The notes under the pieces: generated by a model
Seen by the model: the letters and a program-made list of their open reading frames with translations, nothing else
What the model was told of the DNA's origin: nothing
Databases searched by the model: none
In this document: in pieces, positions 27,215 to 36,505 of the stretch
Layout of the letters: the number at the start of each line of letters is the position of its first letter
Position numbering within the stretch: position 1 is the stretch's first letter
Assembly: GCF_009739515.1 (NCBI RefSeq)
Contig: NZ_CP046535.1
Location: 1,922,001-1,986,000 of the forward strand
DNA: 64,000 bases
Source: Sphingomonas profundi
GTDB lineage: Bacteria > Pseudomonadota > Alphaproteobacteria > Sphingomonadales > Sphingomonadaceae
Direction: 5' to 3'
Made by a program: the position numbers and the translations under genes

Positions 27215-28231
27215 CTATGCCGCCGGGGCGGATGGGACGGCAGCATCCGGATGCAGGATGCCGCGCGATCTCAGATCGGCCCAGAACGCGGCCGGGATCT
27301 TCGCCCGCAGCGCCGCATGGTCGGCGAGGATATGAGACGGGCTCGCAGTGCCGACGATCAGCGCGGAGGCGACATCGGGCGCAAGGCTGAACTGCAGCGC
27401 GGCCGCCACCAGATCGACGCCGTGACTGCCGGCGATCTCGCGCAGCGTGGCCAGCCTCTCCTGCTTCTCGGCGGGGATCAGCGTATTCTCCTGGCCATAA
27501 TTGTAGCGAGGCGCGCCACCGAGGAACCCGGCGTTGAGCGCCGAGCCGACGACGAAGCTGACACCTTTCTCCCGCGCCTTGGGAAAGACCTGTTCGACGG
27601 CGTTCGCATGATCCGCCAGCGAATATTGGCTGGCCAGCAGATGCACGTCGCTGTCGGCCACTTCCAGGCAGCGGATGATCGGCTGCGGGCAGTTCACGCC
27701 CATGCCCCAGCCGTCGATCACGCCCTCGTCGCGCAGGCGGGTCAGCGCGGGGAAGGCACCCCGCTCGGCGATCGGCCAGAGCGCCTCCCAATCGTCGGGC
27801 AGATAGGCATTGTCGGGCGACAGATCGTGGACGAACACGATGTCGAGCCGATCGAGGCCGAGCCGCTGGAGACTGTCCTCGATCGAACGCATGACCCCAT
27901 CGGCGCTATAGTCGAAGTGCGGCGTGTTGGGGGAGGTGGTGAAGGGAAAGTAGGTCTTCGCCTGATTGTCGCGCCCGGCACGCAGCAGCTTGCCGACCTT
28001 CGAGGAGATCACGAACTCGCCTCGCGGCTTGCGGGCGAGGAAGCGGCCGAAGCGCCGCTCCGCCAGACCGAGCCCGTACCATGGCGACACGTCGAAGTAG
28101 CGGACGCCCGCATCCCACGCGGCCGCCAGCGTGGCCTCGGCCTGCTCGTCCGTGGCGAACTGGAACTCGTTGCCGATCGCGACTCCGCCAAGGCCGAACG
28201 TGTGAGGCGGACGATACCGTTGCGTAACCAT
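27215..28231 (-). CDS. Aldo/keto reductase
   Basis: A 338-residue TIM-barrel oxidoreductase of the D-threo-aldose 1-dehydrogenase-like branch. Catalytic residues are visible in order: Asp in GVRYFDVSPWYG, Tyr in the same loop, Lys in FVISSKVGKLL, and His in DIVFVHDLS. The C-terminal VGTASPSHILADHAAL binds NAD(P). Known relatives oxidise sugars such as L-fucose; the substrate here is open. It is the first gene of the leftward four-gene run, so its promoter should lie in the 28.2-28.7 kb gap. Confidence 0.9.
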   Translation of the reverse strand: MVTQRYRPPHTFGLGGVAIGNEFQFATDEQAEATLAAAWDAGVRYFDVSPWYGLGLAERRFGRFLARKPRGEFVISSKVGKLLRAGRDNQAKTYFPFTTSPNTPHFDYSADGVMRSIEDSLQRLGLDRLDIVFVHDLSPDNAYLPDDWEALWPIAERGAFPALTRLRDEGVIDGWGMGVNCPQPIIRCLEVADSDVHLLASQYSLADHANAVEQVFPKAREKGVSFVVGSALNAGFLGGAPRYNYGQENTLIPAEKQERLATLREIAGSHGVDLVAAALQFSLAPDVASALIVGTASPSHILADHAALRAKIPAAFWADLRSRGILHPDAAVPSAPAA

Positions 28232-28744
28232 GACGTTCCTTCGTGATCGAGCGCCGGGCGCCTGACATGCCCGGCATCAGGAGATGTTCTTTCGAGGTCG
28301 GCCGTGCGCTGCGCTTGTTGGATGGGCAGCCGTTCAGTTCATCATCGGATCGCCCGACGGACGGTGCACCGACCCGGCGGCATCACGCAGGGCCTTGCTA
28401 CATCGTTGTCTTCACGCCCATTCATTGCGGAAACCCCGATTGTCGCCGTCGCACATTCAACGAATAGGGATCGGGAGGGTTTCACGTGACAAGCCGTCTC
28501 ACAGCTATGCTGCTGCACGGCCAACCACGCCACCGCGCCGGTGCCGAGATCGACGAAGACTCTCCTGGCATGATCCTTCTACCCGACCGAGGCGCCGCCG
28601 ATGACGCGAGGTCCGCTCTTGCGATCGCGGACTTTCGCCGGCCGCCATCAGCCAGGGATCATCGGGCAAGCGCTGGCGACGGCGATCGGGCGTCGCTCGG
28701 TCGCGCCGGGTAAGTGGCTGTTCTCGGGCGCCGGATAGAGGGCG
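28232..28744. other. 513-base interval without a convincing gene
   Basis: Open frames exist on both strands but none shows a family motif or plausible start with a ribosome site. The right end follows the stop of the nitroreductase gene; the left end should carry the aldo/keto-reductase promoter. No repeat or structured RNA was recognised. Confidence 0.4.
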
Positions 28745-29335
28745 TCAGGCGATCCTGTTGAAGCGCTCGAACGCGGGCTTCGGGTTGCGCGGGGTAAGGC
28801 CGTCTCGCTCGCCATAGCCGATGGCGCACAGGAAATTGGCCCGAACGGACGGCGCATCCGCGAAGAACGCCGCTTCGACCGCAGCCGCATCGAAGCCCGA
28901 CATCGGCCCTACATCGAGGCCGAGGGAACGCGCCGCGAAGATCAGATAGGCACCCTGAAGCGTGCCGTTGCGCAAGGCCGAGAGCCGCCGCGCCGCGGGG
29001 TCGGCAAACCAGGAGCGCGCATCCTGGGCCGGAAAAAGCTCCGGCAGCAGGTCGTGGAAGTCCTCGTCCATGCCGATGACGACGGTCACGGGCGCCCCGA
29101 GGATCTTGTCGGCATTGGCGCGGCTGGCACATGCCGCAAGGCGCGTGCGCGCCTCTTCGCTCACGCACCACACGAACCGCGCCGGCATCTGGTTGGCGGA
29201 GGTCGGACCCATCTTCGTGAGATCCCAGAGCGCGCGCAGCGTGGCGTCGCCAACCGGCCGGCTGTAAAAGCGATCGAAGCTGCGCGCTTCGCGGAACAGG
29301 AGATCGAGCGCGGGCTCGTCCAGCTTCTGCATCAT
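28745..29335 (-). CDS. Nitroreductase family protein (RutE/HadB-like)
   Basis: A 196-residue FMN oxidoreductase close in pattern to RutE malonic-semialdehyde reductase. SFDRFYSRPVGDATLRALWDLTKMGPTSANQMPARFVWC is the FMN phosphate/isoalloxazine region, with GLDVGPMSGFDAAAVEAAFF and FLCAIGYGERDG further on. Relatives reduce 3-oxoacids, nitro groups or quinones with NAD(P)H. Its start overlaps the FMN oxidase stop by 4 nt, so the two are co-translated. Confidence 0.87.
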   Translation of the reverse strand: MMQKLDEPALDLLFREARSFDRFYSRPVGDATLRALWDLTKMGPTSANQMPARFVWCVSEEARTRLAACASRANADKILGAPVTVVIGMDEDFHDLLPELFPAQDARSWFADPAARRLSALRNGTLQGAYLIFAARSLGLDVGPMSGFDAAAVEAAFFADAPSVRANFLCAIGYGERDGLTPRNPKPAFERFNRIA

Positions 29336-30321
29336 ATGTCCTCGATGGTGACAAGGGAGCGATGGATGTCGGCGAGGCGGGCGATCCCGCACAATGCCAT
29401 GGCGCGCGCCAGCGCGTCACCAAGCCCGGCGAGCAGGGCGGTGACGCCGGCGCTGCCGCCGGCGGCCAAGGCATAGGCCGTCGGCCTACCCAGCAGCACG
29501 GCATCCGCACCGAGTGCCAGCGCCTTCAGGATATCGCTGCCGCTGCGCACGCCGCCGTCGACCAGAACGATGCCGCGTCCGCCGGCACACTCGACCACCT
29601 CGGGCAAAGCGGCGGCACTGCTCACCGCGCCGGCAAGCTGGTTGCCGCCGTGATTGGAGACGATGAGGCCGGCGGCCCCCGCCGCCAGGCAGGCACGGGC
29701 ATCGTCGCCGCGCAATATGCCCTTCACCAGCACCGGCAGCCGCGTCGCCGCGCAGATATCGGCGAGATCGTCGAGGGTTGCGCCGCAGAAGAGGCTGGCC
29801 GCCGACGTTGCGCGGCCGGTCTCCCAGGCGGCGCGCGGCGGCGGCGGCATCTCGCCCGCCGCCCCCGGCAACAGGTCCACCGTCAACACGATGGCGCGGA
29901 TGCCGATCGCCTCGGCCTCCGCCAGGCGCCGCCTCATCGCGGCGCGATCGGAGAGGATATAGAGTTGCTGCCACGCCCTGCCGGCAGCGGCCGGCACCTT
30001 GGCGTCATGCGCGATCGAGCTTGGCAGCAAGGCGATAGTGCCGGCCTGCGCCGCGCCGTTGACGGTGGCGAGTTCGCCCTCGGCGTGATATCGCGTGCTG
30101 CGCCCGGCCGGCGCCAGCAGGATCGGCAGATCGATCGTCTCGCCCAGCAGCGTGGTCGATACATCCACCGCGCCCACGCCCCTGAGAATACGCGGCCGCA
30201 ACCGCCACCGGCGCCATGCCGCCTCGGCGTGCGTGCCCTCGTCCGCGCGCGCCTCGAGATAGCGCCACACGTCGAACGGCAGCGCCTCCCGTGCGATCGC
30301 GCGCTGCTGGTCCAGGATCAA
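29332..30321 (-). CDS. FMN-dependent 2-hydroxyacid oxidase/dehydrogenase-like protein
   Basis: A protein of about 329 residues with the (S)-2-hydroxyacid oxidase TIM barrel (glycolate oxidase, lactate/mandelate dehydrogenase). Seen are LPFDVWRYLEARADEG, LPILLAPAG, the mid-barrel IRAIVLTVDL, LVKGILRGDDARACLAAGAAGLIVSNHGG, VLVDGGVRSGSDILKALALGADAVLLGRP. The usual HGGRQLD becomes HGGNQLA: the catalytic His stays but the substrate-carboxylate Arg is Asn. It is also shorter than the roughly 360-400 usual residues. I place the start at the TTG at 30321, giving a 4-nt overlap with the SDR stop; a TTG at 30357 is possible. Confidence 0.82.
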   Translation of the reverse strand: MILDQQRAIAREALPFDVWRYLEARADEGTHAEAAWRRWRLRPRILRGVGAVDVSTTLLGETIDLPILLAPAGRSTRYHAEGELATVNGAAQAGTIALLPSSIAHDAKVPAAAGRAWQQLYILSDRAAMRRRLAEAEAIGIRAIVLTVDLLPGAAGEMPPPPRAAWETGRATSAASLFCGATLDDLADICAATRLPVLVKGILRGDDARACLAAGAAGLIVSNHGGNQLAGAVSSAAALPEVVECAGGRGIVLVDGGVRSGSDILKALALGADAVLLGRPTAYALAAGGSAGVTALLAGLGDALARAMALCGIARLADIHRSLVTIEDI

Positions 30322-31142
30322 CGCCCGGCTTTCCAATAGCTGTGGTTCGATTGCCAATCCGGGTTGGGGCGGATCAGGCGGGCGCCGCCTTCGACCGACA
30401 GGATCTGTCCGGTGATCCAGCGCGCTGCGGGGCTGGCCAGAAAGGCGACGGCCTCGGCGATGTCCCAGGCGTCGCCATCATAGGGCAGCACGCACCGCCG
30501 CGCGCGGTCGGCCCGCTTCGCAGCCGCGTCCGCGTCGGTCGCGCAATGGCGGTCGACCATGGCCGTCCACACCTCGCCGGGGCGCACGGCATTGGCCCGG
30601 ATCCGGTCCGCGCCATATTGGAAGGCGGTGTGCGTGGTCAGCGCCTCGACCGCTGCCTTGGTGGCGCTGTAGGTCAGGCTGGTGGTGGGATGATGTACCG
30701 CCGTGGTCGAGAGATTGACGATCGAGCCGCCGTCCACCATGCGACCGACCGCCGCCTTGGTCATCAGCGCCGCCGTCTTGAAATTGAGGTCGTAAGCGGC
30801 CGCCAGATCGGCCTCGCTCACCTGGCCGACGACGGGGCCGCTGCCGATGCCGACATTGTTGACCAATATGTCGAGCCGGCCGGTCCGCTCCACAGCCTCG
30901 GCGGTCGCCCGTTCGCACGCCGCATCCGAACGCAGATCGCCTACGATCGGGAAGGCAAGGCCGCCATCGCCTGCGATCGCCGAGACGGTGCGACCGGCGG
31001 CGGCGGGATCGATGTCCAGCACCGCGACGGTCGCACCGCGTCTCGCCAGCAGCCGGGCGGTCGCATCGCCGATGCTGGGCACGCGCGCCATCCCCGTGCC
31101 TGCGCCGGTGACGATCGCCACCATTCCGTTCAGATCGTTCAT
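30318..31142 (-). CDS. SDR family oxidoreductase
   Basis: A 274-residue classical short-chain dehydrogenase. The cofactor motif is TGAGTGMAR with an insertion before the usual GIG, then VLDID (Asp suggests NAD), LVNNVGIGSG, catalytic Ser in VNLSTTAVHH, and the Tyr/Lys pair in LTYSATKAAVEAL. The C-terminus has ITGQILSVEGGARL. The substrate is unknown. It lies 9 nt after the MFS transporter, so it may act on the imported compound, with the FMN enzyme and nitroreductase downstream. Confidence 0.9.
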   Translation of the reverse strand: MNDLNGMVAIVTGAGTGMARVPSIGDATARLLARRGATVAVLDIDPAAAGRTVSAIAGDGGLAFPIVGDLRSDAACERATAEAVERTGRLDILVNNVGIGSGPVVGQVSEADLAAAYDLNFKTAALMTKAAVGRMVDGGSIVNLSTTAVHHPTTSLTYSATKAAVEALTTHTAFQYGADRIRANAVRPGEVWTAMVDRHCATDADAAAKRADRARRCVLPYDGDAWDIAEAVAFLASPAARWITGQILSVEGGARLIRPNPDWQSNHSYWKAGR

Positions 31143-31151
31143 CGGATGCCC

Positions 31152-32492
31152 TCAGCTCGATTGCAGCTCGGCCGGACCGGCCATCTCGTCCGCCTCGCTT
31201 GGCGGAACGCCCAAGTCCTCGATCGGCATGCGCCGGATCGATCGGGCGGCGGCGTAGAAGCCGAAGCTGCCGAGCACGAAGAACAGGCTTACGAAGATCA
31301 TGCCGCTGCGCAATGGCTGTGCGTGGCCGAGCGCGGCGAACATGTCGCTGGCGATGCCCGTCAAAGGCGGCCCGAAGCCGTAGCCGCCCAAGTTCATCAG
31401 CACCGCGAGCAGCGCCGCCAGCGCGCCGCGCATCGCGACCGGCGCGACCGACATGTACGTCGCGAAGGTCGTGCCGTAATAGGTGTGGAGGAAGAAGGTG
31501 TAAGCGGCGACCAGAGCCACCGCGACGTGCCAGTCCGAGACCATGAGCGCGCCGAGAGCGCACATGGCGGTGACGAGCATGAGGCTGCCTACCACCTGCG
31601 GCGCGGCATGGGTCGAGATGCGCGAGAGGCGATCGGCCAGGACGCCGCCGACCAGGATGCCGATGACCCCCGACGGTCCGTTCGCCAGCCCCACCGCCGA
31701 CCCTGCCTGATCGAGCGACAGATCATGCACACGGATCAGAAAAGGCGACATGAACGCGGACAGCCCGGCCTGAGCGACAACGACACAGACTGCGCCGAGG
31801 ATCAGCCACAGCAGGGCCGGATGCGCAAGCAGGGCCTTGATCGCGGCGTCGAGCGAGGCCGGCGGCCGGCGCGGCCCAGCCTGCCCGTCGAACCGGCCAC
31901 GAAGCGGCTCGCGCACCGTCAGGATCAGTATCGGGGCGAGGATTAGCCCGGGCAACGCGGCCAGCATGAAGGCCGCGCGCCAGCCGAACGCGGCGGCGAC
32001 GGCGCTGCCGGCGGCGAAGGTGATGCCTACCGCGATCGGGGCGGACGCATAGAAGACCGATAGCGCCAGGCCACGCCGCTCCTTCGGAAAATAGTCGGTG
32101 ATGATCCCCATGGACGCCGGCGACGCGCCGGATTCGCTGGCGGCGACACCGATGCGCGCCAGAAGCATGTGGAAGGCCGAATTCGCGAAGCCGGTCAGCA
32201 AGGTCATCCCGCTCCAGATCGCCAGCAGCCCGCCGAGCACGCGTACGCGGGACATGCGGTCGAGCATCAGCCCGAGCGGGATGCCGGCGAGCGCGTAGGC
32301 CACGGCGAAGGCGAGGCCGGTCAGCGCCCCCAACTCCCCGTCAGACAGGTGGAACTCGTTCTTGATCGGCTCGGCCAGGACAGACAGCAGGGTCCGGTCG
32401 ATGGAGCTGAACGTGTAGATCGCCGTCAGAACCGCGAGCACATAATAGCCATAGCCATCGGTAGCCGGTTGCCGACCCTCTTCGTTTCGCAT
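31152..32492 (-). CDS. MFS transporter (ACS-like)
   Basis: A 446-residue protein with 12 predicted membrane helices. The loop motifs YALAGIPLGLMLDRMSRVRVLGGL (motif A, between TM2 and TM3) and the mid-loop acidic/Arg features match the anion:cation symporter branch used for aromatic and organic acids in sphingomonads. I prefer the ATG at 32492 (GAGG 8 nt upstream) to one at 32510. It is first in a four-gene leftward unit with SDR, FMN oxidase-like and nitroreductase genes, which suggests import of their substrate. Confidence 0.9.
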   Translation of the reverse strand: MRNEEGRQPATDGYGYYVLAVLTAIYTFSSIDRTLLSVLAEPIKNEFHLSDGELGALTGLAFAVAYALAGIPLGLMLDRMSRVRVLGGLLAIWSGMTLLTGFANSAFHMLLARIGVAASESGASPASMGIITDYFPKERRGLALSVFYASAPIAVGITFAAGSAVAAAFGWRAAFMLAALPGLILAPILILTVREPLRGRFDGQAGPRRPPASLDAAIKALLAHPALLWLILGAVCVVVAQAGLSAFMSPFLIRVHDLSLDQAGSAVGLANGPSGVIGILVGGVLADRLSRISTHAAPQVVGSLMLVTAMCALGALMVSDWHVAVALVAAYTFFLHTYYGTTFATYMSVAPVAMRGALAALLAVLMNLGGYGFGPPLTGIASDMFAALGHAQPLRSGMIFVSLFFVLGSFGFYAAARSIRRMPIEDLGVPPSEADEMAGPAELQSS

Positions 32493-32694
32493 GTTCAGGT
32501 CCTCAACCATCGTACCGGACGCTGCCTCATCCGCGGCGCCGATGGCAGACCATCCCGGGCGCCGCCGCCAGCAGCCGCTCGCCGCAGCCCCTTTTCTTCG
32601 CGTAGGCGATAGGCGGAAAACCGGGAGGATTCGACATGCCCGGACGATCCCCGATGCATAGGGTGCCTCATCCCATGATCACGACCGCAGACCA
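32493..32694. promoter_or_regulatory. Divergent region between two MFS genes
   Basis: About 200 bases between two divergently transcribed transporters, so two promoters must lie here. It contains no TGTCGACA site and no obvious palindrome. I could not place promoter boxes. Confidence 0.35.
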
Positions 32695-34317
32695 TTGACC
32701 GCCAGCGTCCTCGCCATACCCATTTTCCGCCGCTTCTGGGTGTCCACGATCCTGTCGACCTTCGGGGCCATGATCCAGGCGGTCGGCGCGGCCTGGATGA
32801 TGGCCTCGCTCACCGGCGACCCGCAGATGGTCGCGCTGGTGCAGACGTTCGCAACCCTGCCCGTCATGATCGTCTCCCTGCCGGCCGGCGCCCTTGCCGA
32901 CACGTACGACCGGCGCCGCATTCTGCTGTTCGCACAGACGGTGATGCTGATCGCATCGGCGGCGCTGGCGGCCGTGGCCCTGCTCGGGGCGGCGACGCCG
33001 GTGGCCCTGCTCGTCGTGACCTTCGTCATCGGCGCGATGACCGCGCTGAATGGTCCGTCCTGGCAATCCTCGGTTTCGGAGATCGTGCCGCGATCGATGA
33101 TCGACGAGGCGGTCAGCATGAACAGCGTGGGGTTCAACCTGTCGCGCTGTGTGGGGCCGGCGGTGGGCGGCCTGATCGTGGCCGCGGGCGGCGCGGCGAC
33201 GGCCTTCGCCATCAACGCCGTTTCCTATCTGCCGATGATCGCGACCTTGATCGGCTGGCGCCGCACCACGGCGGAACGGCCGCTGCCGCCGGAGCGGATG
33301 CAGCAGGCGATCCTGTCGGGCCTGCGCTACGCGCTGCTGACGCCGGAGCTGATCGCGGTGGTGATCCGCGCGGGAGTCTTCGGCCTGTGCGGAAGCGGGG
33401 TGTGGGCGCTGATGGCCGTGCTGGCGCGCGAGCGACTGGGAACGGGTGCCGCCGGCTACGGGCTGCTGCTCGCCGGCTTCGGGGGCGGGGCGATGCTGGG
33501 CGCCCTCTTCCGTTCGCGCCTGCCGCTCAGCCGCGAACAGCTCGCACGGGCCTGCACCGCCCTGTTCGGCTGCGCCGCGATCGTGGCGGGGCTGACCCAT
33601 AGCCTCATCGTCGCCACCGCCGCGATGGTCGCCGCGGGCTGTGCGTGGGTCGTCTTCCTCTCCTCGCTGAGCGCGGCGGTCCAGATCCTGGCGCCGCGCT
33701 GGGTCGTCGGGCGCGCCGTCGCGCTCAACCAGGTCGTGATCTTCGCCGGCATGGCGTTCGGCAGCCTGATCTGGGGCATCGTCGCCGCCCGGATCGGCAT
33801 CGGTTTCGCCTTCGTCGCGTCCGGCGTGCTGATGCTGGTGACTTTGATCCTGGCGCCGTTCCTGCCGATCAGCGCCGACGCCGACGCCGACCTGACCCCC
33901 ACGCGCGAGCATCCGATCGACGACCTCGAAGGCTCCGTGCGCCCTGACGACGGACCGATCGTGATGATGATCGAGTACCGCGTCAGGCCGGAACGGTTCC
34001 GCGCCTTTGTCGAGGCGATGGAGGCGGTCGGCCGTATCCGGCGCCGCGACGGCGCGCTGCGGTGGGCGTTGCAGCAGGATCTCACCGATCCGACGCGTTG
34101 GGTGGAACGCTTCCACAGCGCCACCTGGCTGGATCATCTTCGCCGGCAGGTGCGCCCCACGCAGGCCGACCAGGCCGCCCGTGACCGTCTGGCCGAACTG
34201 CATGAGCCCGGCCAGACGATCAGCCGTTTCATCGAACGGCGTCTCTCCACCGAACCGATCGGCCTTCCCGCTCGGCTGGAGGCGGAGACGCGGATCGATC
34301 CGACGGAGCCGCGCTAG
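32695..34317 (+). CDS. MFS_3-type transporter with C-terminal ABM-like domain
   Basis: A 540-residue protein of the MFS_3 (DUF894, enterobactin-exporter-like) family. About 12 helices fill residues 1-400 (IFRRFWVSTILSTFGAMIQAVGAAWMM, LPAGALADTYDRRRILL, SEIVPRSMIDEAVSMNSVGFNLSRCVGPAVGG). They are followed by a soluble domain (about 420-520: EYRVRPERFRAFVEAMEAV, WVERFHSATWLDHLRR) resembling antibiotic-biosynthesis-monooxygenase/ferredoxin-like folds, a known fusion in this family. The start is a TTG, since no ATG fits before the first helix. Its stop shares CTAG with the stop of the convergent gene. Confidence 0.85.
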   Translation: MTASVLAIPIFRRFWVSTILSTFGAMIQAVGAAWMMASLTGDPQMVALVQTFATLPVMIVSLPAGALADTYDRRRILLFAQTVMLIASAALAAVALLGAATPVALLVVTFVIGAMTALNGPSWQSSVSEIVPRSMIDEAVSMNSVGFNLSRCVGPAVGGLIVAAGGAATAFAINAVSYLPMIATLIGWRRTTAERPLPPERMQQAILSGLRYALLTPELIAVVIRAGVFGLCGSGVWALMAVLARERLGTGAAGYGLLLAGFGGGAMLGALFRSRLPLSREQLARACTALFGCAAIVAGLTHSLIVATAAMVAAGCAWVVFLSSLSAAVQILAPRWVVGRAVALNQVVIFAGMAFGSLIWGIVAARIGIGFAFVASGVLMLVTLILAPFLPISADADADLTPTREHPIDDLEGSVRPDDGPIVMMIEYRVRPERFRAFVEAMEAVGRIRRRDGALRWALQQDLTDPTRWVERFHSATWLDHLRRQVRPTQADQAARDRLAELHEPGQTISRFIERRLSTEPIGLPARLEAETRIDPTEPR

Positions 34318-34817
34318 GATGTGTAGCTGAGATCCAGGGGCGCGGGCGCGCCGAGATGACGACCGGGCGGCACGATCTCGCCGACCGCGTCCAGACGCCC
34401 CCACTCGTCTATCAGGGTACGGCGGATGAGGCCCCAGCGACCATCGCGCTTCTCGAACCTGTCGAGGTAACGGCCGCCGCGCACGCGGGTGGTGCGCACG
34501 CCATCGACCATCACGTCCTGAAACGACAGGATATAGGATTCGGCTCGGCCGCTGTCGCCTGTCACCTCGATGCGCGTGTTCGTGAGCAGGTGCATGCGTC
34601 CGGGCCGGGCCGTCGCCGGTGGTCGGAGCGCGGCGCAGAAGGCCGCGCCCTGCATCGGCTCCGCCCCACCCATGTCCAGTGCGGCGTCCGGCCAGATCGC
34701 GCTGGCCAGCAGGTCCGGATCGAACCGATCGGTGCCCCGGGCGATCGCCGTCAGCACGTCACCGATCGCCGCCTTGTCCTCAAGCCGCGCGAGCCGGGCC
34801 TCGAGCGTCTCGCCCAT
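34314..34817 (-). CDS. SnoaL/NTF2-like protein
   Basis: A 167-residue protein with the NTF2/SnoaL-like cone fold: ARLARLEDKAAIGDVLTAIARGTDRFDPDLLAS, then MHLLTNTRIEVTGDSGRAESYI and a closing RYLDRFEKRDGRWGLIRRTL. These small proteins act as isomerases, dehydratases or dioxygenase beta-like subunits; the function here is unknown. Its start overlaps the aldehyde dehydrogenase stop by 1 nt. It ends the 14-gene leftward catabolic run. Confidence 0.8.
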   Translation of the reverse strand: MGETLEARLARLEDKAAIGDVLTAIARGTDRFDPDLLASAIWPDAALDMGGAEPMQGAAFCAALRPPATARPGRMHLLTNTRIEVTGDSGRAESYILSFQDVMVDGVRTTRVRGGRYLDRFEKRDGRWGLIRRTLIDEWGRLDAVGEIVPPGRHLGAPAPLDLSYTS

Positions 34818-36361
34818 CACGCGGATACGCTCTCGGTATCGGCCTTCCGCTCGATCTCGCCCCACTTCAGCGTCCTGGACTCGGCGCCGCTCGGGATGCC
34901 GAGCACCTTGATCTCCAGATAGGCCTCGAACCCCTGGCGGCCATATTGGCGGCCGATGCCGCTCTGCTTGAAGCCGCCGAACGGCACGTCCATGTGCATC
35001 CACGTCCCGTTGTTGATGCTGACGGTGCCGGTTCGCAGCTTCTTCGCGAACTCGTACGCTTCCTCGTTGGTGCCCGCGGCGACCTGGGCGGAGAGACCGT
35101 AGATCGAATTGTTGGCGATCTGGAGCGCCTCCTCCTCGGTGTCATAGGGGATCACGGCGAGGACTGGTCCGAAGATCTCCTCCTGCGCGATCGTATCGTC
35201 GGGCTTCACGTCGGCGAACAGGGTCGGCTCGATGAAGCTGCCGGTCGGCTTGCTCTCCGGCACCTTGCCGCCGCGAACCAGACGGTTGCCGTCCGCCAGC
35301 GCCCGCTCAATATAGTTCAGCACCCGAGCGCGGTGATGCCGGGAGTTGAGCGGCCCCATGAAGTTCTGCGGATCCTGCGGATCGCCCACGCTGATCGCAT
35401 CCATCTGCGCCTTGGCGGCGGCGATACCCGCTTCATAGCTCTCGCGCGGCAGCAGCAGACGGCTGCGGGCGACGCAGCCCTGACCGGCATTGGCGCAGAT
35501 CGTCTTGGCCGCCAGCGCGGCCTGCTCCGCGACATCGGCGCTGCGCAGGACGATGAAGGCGGATTTGCCGCCGAGTTCCAGCAGCATCCGCTTCAGGGTG
35601 CCCGACGCCGCCTCCGCCACCTTCCGCCCGTTCGGCGCCGAGCCGGTGAAGGCGATCATGTCGACGCGCGGATCGGTGGTGAGGACGACGCCGGCGAAAT
35701 TGTCGCTGGCGGTGACGATGTTCACCACGCCCGCCGGGATGTCCGTCTCCTCCTTGATCAGCTTGCCGACGATCGTGCCCATCCAGGGCGCGTCGGGCGA
35801 CGGCTTGAGGATGATCGTGCTGCCAGAGGCGAGCGCCGGCCCGATCTTGCCCAGGCCGGAGCCCCACGGGCCGTTCCACGGGATGATGCCGGCGACCACG
35901 CCGACCGGCTCGTAGCGGATGCGACGCCGGCTGACGAAGCCGCGGAAATCGACGTCCTCCAGTTCGTCGTCGAAGCGATAGGTCTCGGCCAGGTGCGCGT
36001 AATGCTCGAGCTTCTCGACAGGCACGTCGAACAGGGTGTCGCGGGTCAGCCAGATCGGCGTGCCCACTTCGGCGACCAGCAGGGGCCGGATGATCTCGGC
36101 ATGGCGAACCAGGGCGTCCTTCAGCTGGCGGATGCATCTGGCGCGCAAGGCGTGATCGCGCGGCCAGTCCGTCTGGTCGAACGCGCGGCGGGCGGCGGCG
36201 ATCGCTCGATCGAAGTCCTCCGGCGTCCCGTCCGCGGTGACGCCGATCACCTCGTCCGTGGCTGGATTGATATTGTCGAAGACCGCGCCGGACGAGGATG
36301 GCACCAGTTCCCCGTCGATCAGCATGCGCCATTCGGCAATGGCCGGGTTCTGGATGGTCAT
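34817..36361 (-). CDS. Aldehyde dehydrogenase
   Basis: A 514-residue NAD(P)-dependent aldehyde dehydrogenase. GVVAGIIPWNGPWGSGLGKIGPALASGSTIILKPS is the cofactor region. The catalytic Glu is in LLELGGKSAF and the Cys in NAGQGCVARSRLLLP. PTLFADVKPDDTIAQEEIFGPVLAV and VPFGGFKQSGIGRQYG are typical C-terminal motifs. It oxidises an aldehyde intermediate to the acid. It lies 144 nt after an acyl-CoA dehydrogenase gene and is followed, with 1-nt overlap, by a SnoaL-like gene. Confidence 0.94.
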   Translation of the reverse strand: MTIQNPAIAEWRMLIDGELVPSSSGAVFDNINPATDEVIGVTADGTPEDFDRAIAAARRAFDQTDWPRDHALRARCIRQLKDALVRHAEIIRPLLVAEVGTPIWLTRDTLFDVPVEKLEHYAHLAETYRFDDELEDVDFRGFVSRRRIRYEPVGVVAGIIPWNGPWGSGLGKIGPALASGSTIILKPSPDAPWMGTIVGKLIKEETDIPAGVVNIVTASDNFAGVVLTTDPRVDMIAFTGSAPNGRKVAEAASGTLKRMLLELGGKSAFIVLRSADVAEQAALAAKTICANAGQGCVARSRLLLPRESYEAGIAAAKAQMDAISVGDPQDPQNFMGPLNSRHHRARVLNYIERALADGNRLVRGGKVPESKPTGSFIEPTLFADVKPDDTIAQEEIFGPVLAVIPYDTEEEALQIANNSIYGLSAQVAAGTNEEAYEFAKKLRTGTVSINNGTWMHMDVPFGGFKQSGIGRQYGRQGFEAYLEIKVLGIPSGAESRTLKWGEIERKADTESVSA

Positions 36362-36505
36362 GTTCCTCTCCTGCGGTACGCTCGCCGTTCCGCACTGACT
36401 AACCGAGCCTTGCGGTTCTCGCGTAGCCCCGGTCGCGTGCGGGCCGTGCTTTTCGGCATGGCGATTTGGCCCGCACGATCCCACGACGAGCCGACCCGAC
36501 CGCGT

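Noticed and set aside
28260-28730. Several frames of 60-106 codons in the gap before the aldo/keto reductase
   Set aside because: No recognisable motif, overlapping each other in different frames, as expected by chance at high GC.
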